This document shows, piece after piece, positions 6,887-14,291 of a stretch of DNA of 21,141 nt. This DNA is from a virus. The notes below the pieces were generated by a model. The model made no database searches and was not told where the DNA came from. It saw only the letters and a program-made list of their open reading frames with translations. The translations under genes and the position numbers were made by a program. Position 1 is the first letter of the stretch, and each line of letters opens with the position of its first letter. The stretch is taken from positions 1 to 21,141 of IMG/VR virus record IMGVR_UViG_3300031566_000441; one strand, written 5' to 3'.

Positions 6887-7481
6887 CTCCAAGCCGCCAG
6901 TTGGCTACCCGAAAGAGAAGCTCTTCAGAAAGCTTCTAGAGCTACCGCGGCCCACCTGGCCTCTCAAGTTCCGGGTAGAGGGCGTGCCTCATATTCGACT
7001 GCACGTCAGGGCGATCAAGAGCATCCAAGCGGCAGACGTCAACGATGGGTTGCTCGAGATAGAACATCGGGAGGTGCGTCAGTACGAAGGCGCAGCTCGA
7101 GTCATCTCACTCTGCGTCTACACAGACAAGGGACGTGCCTTCACTTCCCCTGACCAGGCGCTGAGGCTTAGCGAAAGCGAACTCGACCAGCTTGGCTCGG
7201 AGATCACTGTAGCATTACAGCACTGTTCTCCGACCTTCAGACGTAGCGATGCTCAGTCATGGGAGCTTGCTCTCAAAGAAGGAGCTCAGCACATGTCAAA
7301 CTTCTACGAGTCGATGAGCATGTACCGCTCGTGTGACCGCGCTGGCATGGATGCAAACCTGGTGGAACGGCCAGAGCGGTACTTCGGCGTACCCATGTGC
7401 GAATTGACGGATGGTCACTTGATGGTATTCTCGGCGGCGATTGCCACCATCAAGGACGGCATCAGGAGTGTTGATGGCTGA
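6861..7481 (+). CDS. Probable tail assembly chaperone (gpG-like position), TTG start
   Basis: This 206-residue protein lies between the tube and tape measure, where tailed phages encode chaperones that coat the tape measure. It has a Lys/Pro-rich start (YPKEKLFRKLLELPRP), a beta part (LKFRVEGVPHIRLHVR), and a helical second half with several Met, Tyr and Ser residues (NFYESMSMYRSCDRAGMD). The only early start is TTG 6861; no ATG occurs in frame until about residue 143, and the Shine-Dalgarno is weak. The start is buried in a stem-loop, and the frame is continuous with the tube gene apart from one TGA. It overlaps the next gene by 8 nt. The function call rests mainly on position. Confidence 0.6.
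   Translation: MSTNNDTDFSKPPVGYPKEKLFRKLLELPRPTWPLKFRVEGVPHIRLHVRAIKSIQAADVNDGLLEIEHREVRQYEGAARVISLCVYTDKGRAFTSPDQALRLSESELDQLGSEITVALQHCSPTFRRSDAQSWELALKEGAQHMSNFYESMSMYRSCDRAGMDANLVERPERYFGVPMCELTDGHLMVFSAAIATIKDGIRSVDG
7464..7468 (+). promoter_or_regulatory. Shine-Dalgarno sequence of the gene at 7474
   Basis: AGGAG lies 5 nt before ATG 7474, inside the end of the preceding gene. It shows that the downstream gene can start on its own and selects this ATG over the in-frame TTG at 7441. Confidence 0.7.
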
Positions 7482-8172
7482 ACCAGAGGTTACAGAAATA
7501 AGCGAACTAGCCCTTGCCATTGAGCAGCGTGAGCGAAAGCTCTACCCGTTCGATGTCGAGGGCTTTTTTGGTTTGGGGGCAGGAAAAATCCCCAAGCTTC
7601 GCATCCGGACGCTCGTGAAGTTTGAGGAGAACGCTGCAGTTGTCGCAGCTCATGCTCGAGCTAAGAACCTGAGCCGAGACGACAGTGACACCAGGAACGA
7701 CTCAGACCTGCTGGATGACTTGAAACTCAAGGAAGCCATCCAGCGCGCCTGCTTCGTGGAACGAGACACGAAGGGCGGCACCCCTGTCCAGGCCTTCCCT
7801 GGCGGGGAGTGGATGGAGAAGAACTTCAGCAGAGACCAGATAGCTGTGATCTGGAACCTGATGGAGGAGGTCAAGAAGGCCGAGAGCCCTATGCTCTACG
7901 AGGTCGACAAGCAGCAGATCATCTCCTTCGCGGAGGGCTGCGCCAAGACGGCCGACACGGACATTCCAGAGGCGCTGCTAGCTGGAGCAAGTCGAGCCTA
8001 TCTATCAACCGCCTTCGTGATCTTGGCGTGTGACTGGTGGAAGATGAAGCAACAGCAGGAAGTGATCGACCATGTCATTCAAAGTGAGCCAGAGCGACAA
8101 CGTGATGACGGAAGCGTCGACAGCGATAGCGAAGCTGAAGAGGGTTCCGCAGATCCTCCAGAGCCGAGCTGA
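7474..8172 (+). CDS. Second probable tail assembly chaperone (gpT-like position)
   Basis: The 232-residue product begins MAEPEVTEISELALAIEQRE and is mainly helical and charged. It has FSRDQIAVIWNLMEEVKKAE around residues 120-140, resembling the helix-loop-helix of chaperone C-terminal parts, and a strongly acidic tail (DDGSVDSDSEAEEGSADPP). The frame relation to the preceding gene is +1 (equivalent to -2), the phase used for the Mu chaperone frameshift. The gene also has its own ribosome-binding site. Its frame is open upstream to 7423, giving a 56-nt window where a shift could join the two. The last 101 nt, which encode the acidic tail, also encode the start of the next gene. Confidence 0.55.
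   Translation: MAEPEVTEISELALAIEQRERKLYPFDVEGFFGLGAGKIPKLRIRTLVKFEENAAVVAAHARAKNLSRDDSDTRNDSDLLDDLKLKEAIQRACFVERDTKGGTPVQAFPGGEWMEKNFSRDQIAVIWNLMEEVKKAESPMLYEVDKQQIISFAEGCAKTADTDIPEALLAGASRAYLSTAFVILACDWWKMKQQQEVIDHVIQSEPERQRDDGSVDSDSEAEEGSADPPEPS
8057..8062 (+). promoter_or_regulatory. Shine-Dalgarno sequence of the overlapping gene at 8072
   Basis: AGGAAG lies 9 nt before ATG 8072, well inside the preceding gene. It supports a real start there in spite of the 101-nt overlap. Confidence 0.6.
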
Positions 8173-8407
8173 AGGCGGCATTCGTCAGGTCATCGGCACC
8201 AAGCGGTACACGGACAGAAGTGGCCCTGCTGGCATCACGGCCCACTCGGGGGTTGAGGTTGAGGCGATGGGGAACGTCACAATCGTGGCCGCTGTGATGA
8301 ACGCCCCTTACGCCTCCATCCTCGAGGGTGGAGGGTGGCATGACTTCAACAACATCATGGAAGCAGTAGGCGTAGCACTCGAAGCTGAGCTCGAGTCTCT
8401 AGTGTAA
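8072..8407 (+). CDS. HK97 gp10-like small tail protein, overlapping start
   Basis: This 111-residue protein has a helical N-terminus (ASTAIAKLKRVPQILQSRAE), then YTDRSGPAGITAH. It continues with a strand region and the segment VMNAPYASILEGGGWHDF, and ends in an amphipathic helix. The pattern of an N-terminal helix, a small 'TRxG' turn and 'xxYAxxxExG' is that of the HK97 gp10 family, tail-completion proteins at the head-tail joint. Here it is encoded between chaperones and tape measure, which is unusual for that family. The start at 8072 has a ribosome-binding site and is needed to include the N-terminal helix. The stop overlaps the tape measure start (TAATG). Confidence 0.55.
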   Translation: MSFKVSQSDNVMTEASTAIAKLKRVPQILQSRAEGGIRQVIGTKRYTDRSGPAGITAHSGVEVEAMGNVTIVAAVMNAPYASILEGGGWHDFNNIMEAVGVALEAELESLV

Positions 8408-10665
8408 TGGGAGAAGTTCGATACACCTTCACCGCTTCTGGGCATGAGTCCGTCGTCGCTGCCTTTGGCAGCATCCGCGACGCTGCGGAAAGAACAGCTA
8501 GGTCGGTTGCCGCAGCCTCGAGCAAATCTGCTGCAGCTCAGACGGCCGCTGCGCGCAAGGCGGCAGCCACTACGGTTTCGACTACGCGTAAACAGGGGGC
8601 TGTCGCTGGCGCTGATGTGAGCAAGAGGATTGCAGCGATCAATCGCGTTGCCGCAGCAGAGAACCGCGCCCTTGCCAAGTCGCTCAGGTCATTCTCTCGA
8701 GCTGAAAAAGCCAAGACGGACATTGTAAAGCGCGAGGGGGCTCGACGACTCGCTCAGGAGCAGGCGAACAACGAGCGCTCTAAAAGCTCCGCCGCTGGTG
8801 GCGCTAAGAAACGCGGTGGCAAGTTCATTAGCAGGGTAGGACGCTCTGTCGCGTCATTTGCGGCAGTATCAGCTGGGTTGGCCGTGTTTGGAGGCGGGGC
8901 GCGGGCCATTCGTGAGTCTACTGAGCTAAGTGACCTGTCTAGGGATATTGCTCGGCGTGGGCGAACTCCTGGCAAAGGCCGCCTTGACTCTCGGGAACTT
9001 TCAAGAGGATTTCGCCAAACGGGGATCGAGACTGGCGCAAAGGGGATTGATGTTGCCAGAGGGGTCGCCGCCTTTGTTGAAAGGACTGGCGATGTTGACG
9101 CCGCCTTGGCTAGTTCAAAAGGTCTTTCTGAGATTGCCGTTGCTACTGGTTCTGACCCTGAAGATATCGCCAAAGCAGCTGGAGCCCTATTCAAAAACAT
9201 GAACATCGATGTGAAGGATCTGGCCAAAACCATGGCTATCTTCACTCTTCAGGGAAAAGCTGGAGCCTTCGAGCTTAAGGACATGGCCAAGGGGATTAAT
9301 GCGTTCTCTGCCGGAGCCAGAATCTTAGGCGTAAAGGGGAACGTCGACCAAGCAGCCATTTTTGGTGCGCTGGCTCAGAATGCAATAACAGCAGCCAAGA
9401 GCGCGCCTCAGGCTGCTACCGCGCTAGAGGCAACGTTCGGCATTCTTTCAAAGAAAAGAAAACCCATTAAGGACAGGTACGGGATTGATGTTAGGGAGGT
9501 TGCCAAGCAGGACTTGGCCGCAGTACTACCCACGTTGTTCCACAAGATAAAGGGGGACGAAGATGCGTTCGAGAACATCTTCGACAAGCGCTCTAAGACA
9601 GGCGCTATTGACCTGTTCCTCAAGTTCAAGCAACTAGAGAAGGAACTTGGCTCTACTGAAGCGGCAATGAAGGAGCAAACCAAGCAGATCAGAGAGCAGG
9701 CCAGCGCGAAAAATGCACTAGCGCTTGTCCAGGAGGACCTTGCGTCGGCGCAGCAAGACACCGGCAATCGCCTCACAAACGTCTGGGAGCGTGTGCTTCA
9801 GTCTTTTGAGACCGGTGAAGGCGCCAAGGCTGTGGAGTCGCTAGTTGGTGAACTACCGAAGCTCCTTCCAGCGATTGCTCCAATGGTCAGCGCGTTCGTG
9901 GCAGCGGCTAAAGGCGTTGGTATCTTCATATCGGCACTAAAATCGATCCCTGGCGTGAAAAAGTTCTTCAAGGAGACCGGCGATCAGAAGGTCTCGAGGC
10001 TTACGAGTGAACTCGCCACCGCCGACTTTGAGGCGTCTGTACTTTCTGACCAGGCCGTCAAAGAAGCCAAGTCTGGAAATGTCAAAAGCAAGTACGGAAG
10101 CATCAGCCTTACTACTGGTGACGCCCTAACAAGGGTCAACAGGGAGAGGCAGGCCGCTGCTGACGCACTTAAAGCGGCCAAGGCTGAGGCTGCTGCTCCA
10201 GCTGGCCCTAAGATTGATCCCACCACTGGACGTCAAGTTGCGTCCGAAGAGTTTGTGGACGACGCCACCTTGACGGCTCAGGGGATATTCGGAGCTGTCG
10301 GAGGCGCTATTGGAGGTAAGCCGGGGCTTGCTGCTGGTGTTGGCATTGGGACCATCTTGGGCAGGCCGTTAGCTCTTGCGTCACAAGACCAAGCAAATGA
10401 TGCCATCGATAAGCAGAACAGTATTCGTCAACTAACTGGCCAGTCCCCGCTTGGATCTGATGCCCCGACGATCTCCGGCAACTTTAATGACGCAAGCTCA
10501 ATAGCTGCAAGCTTTGACGCGGCAGCCTCGGATATACAAGGGCCAGTGGCCGGCATGCTCCAAGCACTGGGAAATGTTGTCACAGCTGGCGACGGCCTAG
10601 CCAACGCAATATCCGGAGCGGCTAGCAAGGTCAACAAGGCACCTACGGTCAACCCAACCCAGTAA
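8407..10665 (+). CDS. Tape measure protein
   Basis: At 752 residues this is the longest complete protein in the window, and it sits after the chaperones and before the baseplate genes. The first about 130 residues are Ala/Arg/Lys-rich and helical. Hydrophobic segments occur near residues 140-165, 488-518 and 626-659, typical of tape measures that meet the host membrane during DNA entry. The core (GIDVARGVAAFVERTGDVDA, then a helical region with AGAFELKDMAKGINAFSAGA) resembles the TP901-type tape measure core. By the common rule of about 0.15 nm per residue, the tail would be near 110 nm. G+C is visibly lower than in flanking genes in parts (for example 9421-9480, 27 of 60). Confidence 0.9.
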   Translation: MGEVRYTFTASGHESVVAAFGSIRDAAERTARSVAAASSKSAAAQTAAARKAAATTVSTTRKQGAVAGADVSKRIAAINRVAAAENRALAKSLRSFSRAEKAKTDIVKREGARRLAQEQANNERSKSSAAGGAKKRGGKFISRVGRSVASFAAVSAGLAVFGGGARAIRESTELSDLSRDIARRGRTPGKGRLDSRELSRGFRQTGIETGAKGIDVARGVAAFVERTGDVDAALASSKGLSEIAVATGSDPEDIAKAAGALFKNMNIDVKDLAKTMAIFTLQGKAGAFELKDMAKGINAFSAGARILGVKGNVDQAAIFGALAQNAITAAKSAPQAATALEATFGILSKKRKPIKDRYGIDVREVAKQDLAAVLPTLFHKIKGDEDAFENIFDKRSKTGAIDLFLKFKQLEKELGSTEAAMKEQTKQIREQASAKNALALVQEDLASAQQDTGNRLTNVWERVLQSFETGEGAKAVESLVGELPKLLPAIAPMVSAFVAAAKGVGIFISALKSIPGVKKFFKETGDQKVSRLTSELATADFEASVLSDQAVKEAKSGNVKSKYGSISLTTGDALTRVNRERQAAADALKAAKAEAAAPAGPKIDPTTGRQVASEEFVDDATLTAQGIFGAVGGAIGGKPGLAAGVGIGTILGRPLALASQDQANDAIDKQNSIRQLTGQSPLGSDAPTISGNFNDASSIAASFDAAASDIQGPVAGMLQALGNVVTAGDGLANAISGAASKVNKAPTVNPTQ

Positions 10666-11564
10666 TGCAGGAAGTCGGCACACCACCCAACATCATCACC
10701 GGGCTACCAACGCTCGAGTGGCGTGAGATCTTCGACATCCCTCCGTACGAGATGGCGAACTTCAGTGGTGGTTGGCAACTGTCAGAATCCGACTTTCCTT
10801 ACGTTGATGGTGTGGCTCACGACAACATGGGCGCGCTGCCTATCGGGATGCCGTTCAGGCTGATGTTCGTGAATACGCTTCAGAAGGACGCCTTCCCGAA
10901 GATCTTCACAGAGTGGGCGAAGTCCATCATCCAAGACCCATCTCCAGGCCGCCTGCAGCACCCAGTGCTCGGTGTGCGAGACGCCTACGTGCAGAGTTGG
11001 GAGGTTGAGGTTAACGCCAAGATGACCGGTGGTGTCATCATGAACGTTACCTGGGTCGACACGGTTCTCAACACTGATGACCTGAAGACTTTCGATGGTG
11101 TGAGGGTGAGCGCCAAAGGGCTGTCGAAGAAGATCGACGACGACCTAGCGATCAAGGGCTTTGATTACCCGACGGGTCTTCGCACCACCAACCTCTTCGA
11201 GCTCATTGCGCAGATCGACTCCCTGGCTTTCCAGTTCAAGACCCGCGTGCAGGGCCTAGTGAACCAAGCGCTTGGAATCATCCAGTCGATTATCGAGAAG
11301 GTAGAGCGTGCCAAGGACAACGCCAACTGGGCCCTGAGCTTCAACCTCAAGACCCTGCACAGCGCAATCAAGGCGGTGGCTAAGCCTGTAGCTCGAGCCC
11401 CGCTGCGACGTACTGGAATCACCTTCACAGACAGTTTCACGACGCTCAACGAGATAGCCAGCAAAGTGGGCAACACGATCGGTGAAGTCATCGGGCTCAA
11501 CCCAGAACTTTTGAGCCAACCAGCCGTGCCTCCGAAAACGCCAGTGGTGTACTTCACCGAATGA
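10665..11564 (+). CDS. Mu gpN-like (DNA circularisation N-type) baseplate protein with LysM-like C-terminus
   Basis: The N-terminal half of this 299-residue protein matches the gpN pattern: a beta start, YVDGVAHDNMGALPIGMPFR, then a helix with IFTEWAKSI, PGRLQHPVLGVRDAYVQSWE, and a strand pair around GGVIMNVTW. In Mu relatives this protein links tape measure and hub at the tail tip, despite the 'DNA circularisation' family name. After a helical middle (residues about 180-245), residues 256-299 look like a LysM or gpX-type module: TLNEIASKVG, LNPELLSQP, and PPKTPVVYF. LysM-like modules bind peptidoglycan or serve as tail-tip adaptors. Junctions are TAATG upstream and ATGA downstream. Confidence 0.72.
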   Translation: MQEVGTPPNIITGLPTLEWREIFDIPPYEMANFSGGWQLSESDFPYVDGVAHDNMGALPIGMPFRLMFVNTLQKDAFPKIFTEWAKSIIQDPSPGRLQHPVLGVRDAYVQSWEVEVNAKMTGGVIMNVTWVDTVLNTDDLKTFDGVRVSAKGLSKKIDDDLAIKGFDYPTGLRTTNLFELIAQIDSLAFQFKTRVQGLVNQALGIIQSIIEKVERAKDNANWALSFNLKTLHSAIKAVAKPVARAPLRRTGITFTDSFTTLNEIASKVGNTIGEVIGLNPELLSQPAVPPKTPVVYFTE

Positions 11565-12844
11565 CAGAATCGAAGCGTGGCCGCGTAACCATCCAAGACA
11601 GCAATGGAGACGTGTTCGACAACTGGTCGACGTTCTCCATGACGGAGACATACGACGACCCGTTGGGCTCTTACGAATTCACGATTCGCCCATTGCGTAA
11701 GGACGTTCGAGAGGTTCAAGCGAGGTTTCAGAAGGGTGAGTTGGTCTCGATTAAGATCGACGACAACCCCAGAGCTACTCCTAGCATCATCACCGTAAAG
11801 ACCTCGCTCTCCAAAGGCGGCGGTGTGGAGATGACGGTGTCATGCAAAACTGTTCTGCATGTGGCAACCCAAGCAAGCGCTGATCCTGAAGCTTTCGACA
11901 AGGCACCAGCTGACGTTCCAGTAGACGAGATCGTCATCAGAACCCTATCGCCGTTCGGGTTTACGCACATTGGAACCGACTTCAAACGCCACACGGAAGT
12001 GGTTCTTGGGAAAGCCGTAGCGGGGGACAGCGCAACAGTTAGTCTTCTCGACCTGAAGGCCAAAGAACTGAAGGTGAACGAGAACGAGGGGGCCTACCAG
12101 TACTGCTCCAGGATCTTTAGCCGACTTGGGTATGCCCTCCGTGTCGACGAGAGTGGCATCTTGATTCTTGGATCACCTAACTACTTTCAGGAGCCATCTT
12201 ACTCACTGGTGGAAGACTATGTCGGCACTAGAGTGGGAGCCAGAGCCGGAGATAAGGCGCTGTCCCTTGAGCTCAGCGAGACCAACGACCAACAGTTCTC
12301 CAAGGTCGTCGTTCGAGGCAAGTCTGAAGAGAAGCGCAAGAAAAAAGCCACGACCAAGCCTCAGGCCGCAACCAGGCTCAGTCGACTAACTGGCAGATTC
12401 GCGAACGCAGAGATGGCTGAGGCTGCTCAGGGCACGTACGACATATATTCAGCCAAGCAGCCTTTTGGAGAAGCCGTAGAGGAACTGATCGACCCTAGGC
12501 AACCGTACTACACCTCAACCATTCAGCCATTTAAGCCGAAGTATATCAACGATCGCTACTCGAGGGACAACGACAAGTGCAACGGGTTCTGCATCCTTGT
12601 GCACGCGAAGCCTTCTGTGAATGCATTCGTTGTTACAGCCACCGTCGATGGTATCGTGTCCCACAGCACTGGTGCAATCTGGGCGATCGACACCATCTGC
12701 TCGGTGTTCAGCGACACACTTCTCATCGAGGATGACATGTGGGTTTACGAGGTGAGCATGAAGGTGGCAAAAAAAGGCGGCGCCAGAACAACGCTCAAGC
12801 TTTTGCCGGTTGGGTCTCTCGTGATAGGTGACGTCCCAGGATGA
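11561..12844 (+). CDS. Baseplate hub protein, Mu gpP / gp27-like
   Basis: This 427-residue protein has the hub layout. The N-terminal barrel domain has a signature around SFSMTETYDDPLGSYEFTI and KGELVSIKID. A central linker contains the helix YQYCSRIFSRLGYALRVDE followed by a strand with GILILGSP, a common hub motif. Residues about 235-265 form a basic stretch (SEEKRKKKATTKP) with low complexity. The C-terminal domain repeats the barrel and ends in LLPVGSLVIGDVPG. The hub forms a trimer that joins the tube to the spike. ATGA overlaps on both sides tie it to the gpN-like gene and the following protein. Confidence 0.8.
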   Translation: MTESKRGRVTIQDSNGDVFDNWSTFSMTETYDDPLGSYEFTIRPLRKDVREVQARFQKGELVSIKIDDNPRATPSIITVKTSLSKGGGVEMTVSCKTVLHVATQASADPEAFDKAPADVPVDEIVIRTLSPFGFTHIGTDFKRHTEVVLGKAVAGDSATVSLLDLKAKELKVNENEGAYQYCSRIFSRLGYALRVDESGILILGSPNYFQEPSYSLVEDYVGTRVGARAGDKALSLELSETNDQQFSKVVVRGKSEEKRKKKATTKPQAATRLSRLTGRFANAEMAEAAQGTYDIYSAKQPFGEAVEELIDPRQPYYTSTIQPFKPKYINDRYSRDNDKCNGFCILVHAKPSVNAFVVTATVDGIVSHSTGAIWAIDTICSVFSDTLLIEDDMWVYEVSMKVAKKGGARTTLKLLPVGSLVIGDVPG

Positions 12845-13632
12845 TCTTCACAGACTTTCTGTCGTTCCGAGCTCGGTGGGCAAAGCTTGCTGTCCCACCT
12901 GTTGCCGTACAGGTAGACTTCCTCGCCCCCAACAAGATCACGCGGCTCACTGACGAGTGGAACGTGGGCAGCAACCCCTTCTATCCCGTGCTCGAGCCTG
13001 GCATGAAACTGGTGATGGTTGGCAGCGCCTCCGGAAACGATGTCTTCACGATCGGAAGCTTCTCTACCGACTTCCTGATGCTTACAGAGGAGTCAACCGT
13101 TGTGACCGAAGCTGGCGTCACGCTGACGACTATCGAGGGGAAGTTTTTCGACAAGGACGGTCACGAGACGTGGCCCGTTGAGTATGTGCGTGTGGGTGAC
13201 ACAGCAGTGGCCTTCGATAGCAGTTTGGCAGTTGAGTACACATTGCCAGAATTGGCAGCCTTAGGGCCGTTCAAAAACAACCCCTTCAACGGAAGTTCGG
13301 TACGGTTTAGCGCTACAGCTGGTGTTGTGGCTGACTCGGTGTTCGGTGTTGATGAGTACGACTGGTACCTGTCCCAAAGAACAGATGACCCAACTAAGCA
13401 GTACCTAGCCATGTCTCAGGAGCCTAGTGACAGCTCCTCGTATAGTGGGACAGTCCAAATTGTCCCCACGACCCTTGCTACCACCAAGTTTGGGTTCACC
13501 ACTGCCCCTGGTGACCCGATCGATCCTAGTACCACACGCATTCTCTTCCGGAGTGTGGACCTGTACGTCAGACGCATCTCTGACCAGGCAATCCAGAGAC
13601 TCAACCTACTGAACACGTACCTCGGTCTCTGA
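12841..13632 (+). CDS. Accessory baseplate protein with a copy of the shared beta domain
   Basis: This 263-residue protein lies between hub and spike and has no counterpart at this position in the Mu order that I know. Residues 31-100 resemble the mobile domain of the sheath and spike-base paralogue: N-K-I-T-R at 31-35, W at 40, GNDVFTI from 65, then FLMLTEE and a second acidic turn. The rest is beta-rich, with two stretches of Ser/Thr/Asp and a Tyr-rich middle (DEYDWYLSQR). The C-terminus is a helix (DQAIQRLNLLNTYL). ATGA and TGATG junctions fix it in the operon. It may decorate or bridge the hub; function is unknown. Confidence 0.65.
   Translation: MIFTDFLSFRARWAKLAVPPVAVQVDFLAPNKITRLTDEWNVGSNPFYPVLEPGMKLVMVGSASGNDVFTIGSFSTDFLMLTEESTVVTEAGVTLTTIEGKFFDKDGHETWPVEYVRVGDTAVAFDSSLAVEYTLPELAALGPFKNNPFNGSSVRFSATAGVVADSVFGVDEYDWYLSQRTDDPTKQYLAMSQEPSDSSSYSGTVQIVPTTLATTKFGFTTAPGDPIDPSTTRILFRSVDLYVRRISDQAIQRLNLLNTYLGL
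12931..13140 (+). other. Mobile beta domain, copy 3 (in accessory baseplate protein)
   Basis: Residues 31-100 of the 263-residue protein carry the same ordered features as copies 1 and 2 (xxITRx, W, G-x-hydrophobic strand, ND-V-F/Y, strand, acidic E-x-E region). About five extra residues sit between ITR and the ND motif. Similarity is weaker and is based on order of features more than on identity. Confidence 0.5.
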
Positions 13633-14291
13633 TGCCCAACTTCGATACATCTGACATCCTAAACCTGACCACCGAAGATGGCGAGGTGCGTGTCGATCTT
13701 GGTGATATCAGGACGGGTAAAGGGATCTCAGCAGAGTCTGTCACATGGGGGTCAGATGGATTCATCTCCGTACCAAACGAGCCAGACAACTCCACCAAGG
13801 AGTGCGCTCGAGCTCTCTACTTCGACGACGGGTATGAGAGGATCGTCATTGGGACATACGACGCCAGGTACGCAGAGCAGGTGGGATCTTTAGAGAGCGG
13901 CGACCGCATGATCGTCAGCAAGGGAGAGCAGCGACTCCTGGCCAAACAGTCCAATGAGTCCATCACGATGTACTCGAAGAACCAAGTCACCGGGAGCAGC
14001 ATGATGGTCAGCGTGCACGGTGAGGATGGCGCGATCCTGATTGTGAACGGCAAGTCCTCCATCCAGATCCTAGACGACAAGATCGTTTTCAACGTGGCGA
14101 ACAAGTCGTGGATCGAGATCAAAGAAGAGGGTGTTGTCGTAGGTGGTGGCTCGTGCACCTTGGCGTGCCCAAAGGGTCAAATCGGAGCCCCAGCCCCTGG
14201 CGTCATCCTGCCTCCTGGGGCTTTCTCAATCCTCTACGGGGTCACTGGCATGGCTGGCGTTGGCAGCTTGAACTGGACCGTTAACGCGTGA
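13632..14291 (+). CDS. Baseplate spike / central puncturing protein, Mu gp45-like
   Basis: At 219 residues this protein has a beta-rich N-terminal part with a GDRMIVSKGEQRLL segment, typical of the OB-fold edge of gp45-type spikes. This is followed by short repeats that look like a beta-prism (MMVSVHGEDGAILIVNG, then IQILDDKIVFNV, then WIEIKEEGVVVGGG). The C-terminus is Gly/Pro/Ala-rich and does not show the His-x-His iron site of some spike tips. It follows the hub and accessory protein. Its stop is shared with a GTG start (GTGA) for the unusual proline-rich gene. Length is close to Mu gp45. Confidence 0.7.
   Translation: MPNFDTSDILNLTTEDGEVRVDLGDIRTGKGISAESVTWGSDGFISVPNEPDNSTKECARALYFDDGYERIVIGTYDARYAEQVGSLESGDRMIVSKGEQRLLAKQSNESITMYSKNQVTGSSMMVSVHGEDGAILIVNGKSSIQILDDKIVFNVANKSWIEIKEEGVVVGGGSCTLACPKGQIGAPAPGVILPPGAFSILYGVTGMAGVGSLNWTVNA

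Noticed and set aside
7423-7481. A -1 slippery heptamer in the chaperone overlap
   Set aside because: No X-XXY-YYZ heptamer is visible, and the downstream frame is +1/-2 relative to the upstream gene, so a -1 shift would not reach it.
7464-7481. RF2-like +1 frameshift at GGC-TGA with an upstream Shine-Dalgarno
   Set aside because: Spacing from AGGAG to the stop is too long, and GGC does not re-pair well in the +1 frame. The AGGAG is better explained as the ribosome-binding site of ATG 7474.
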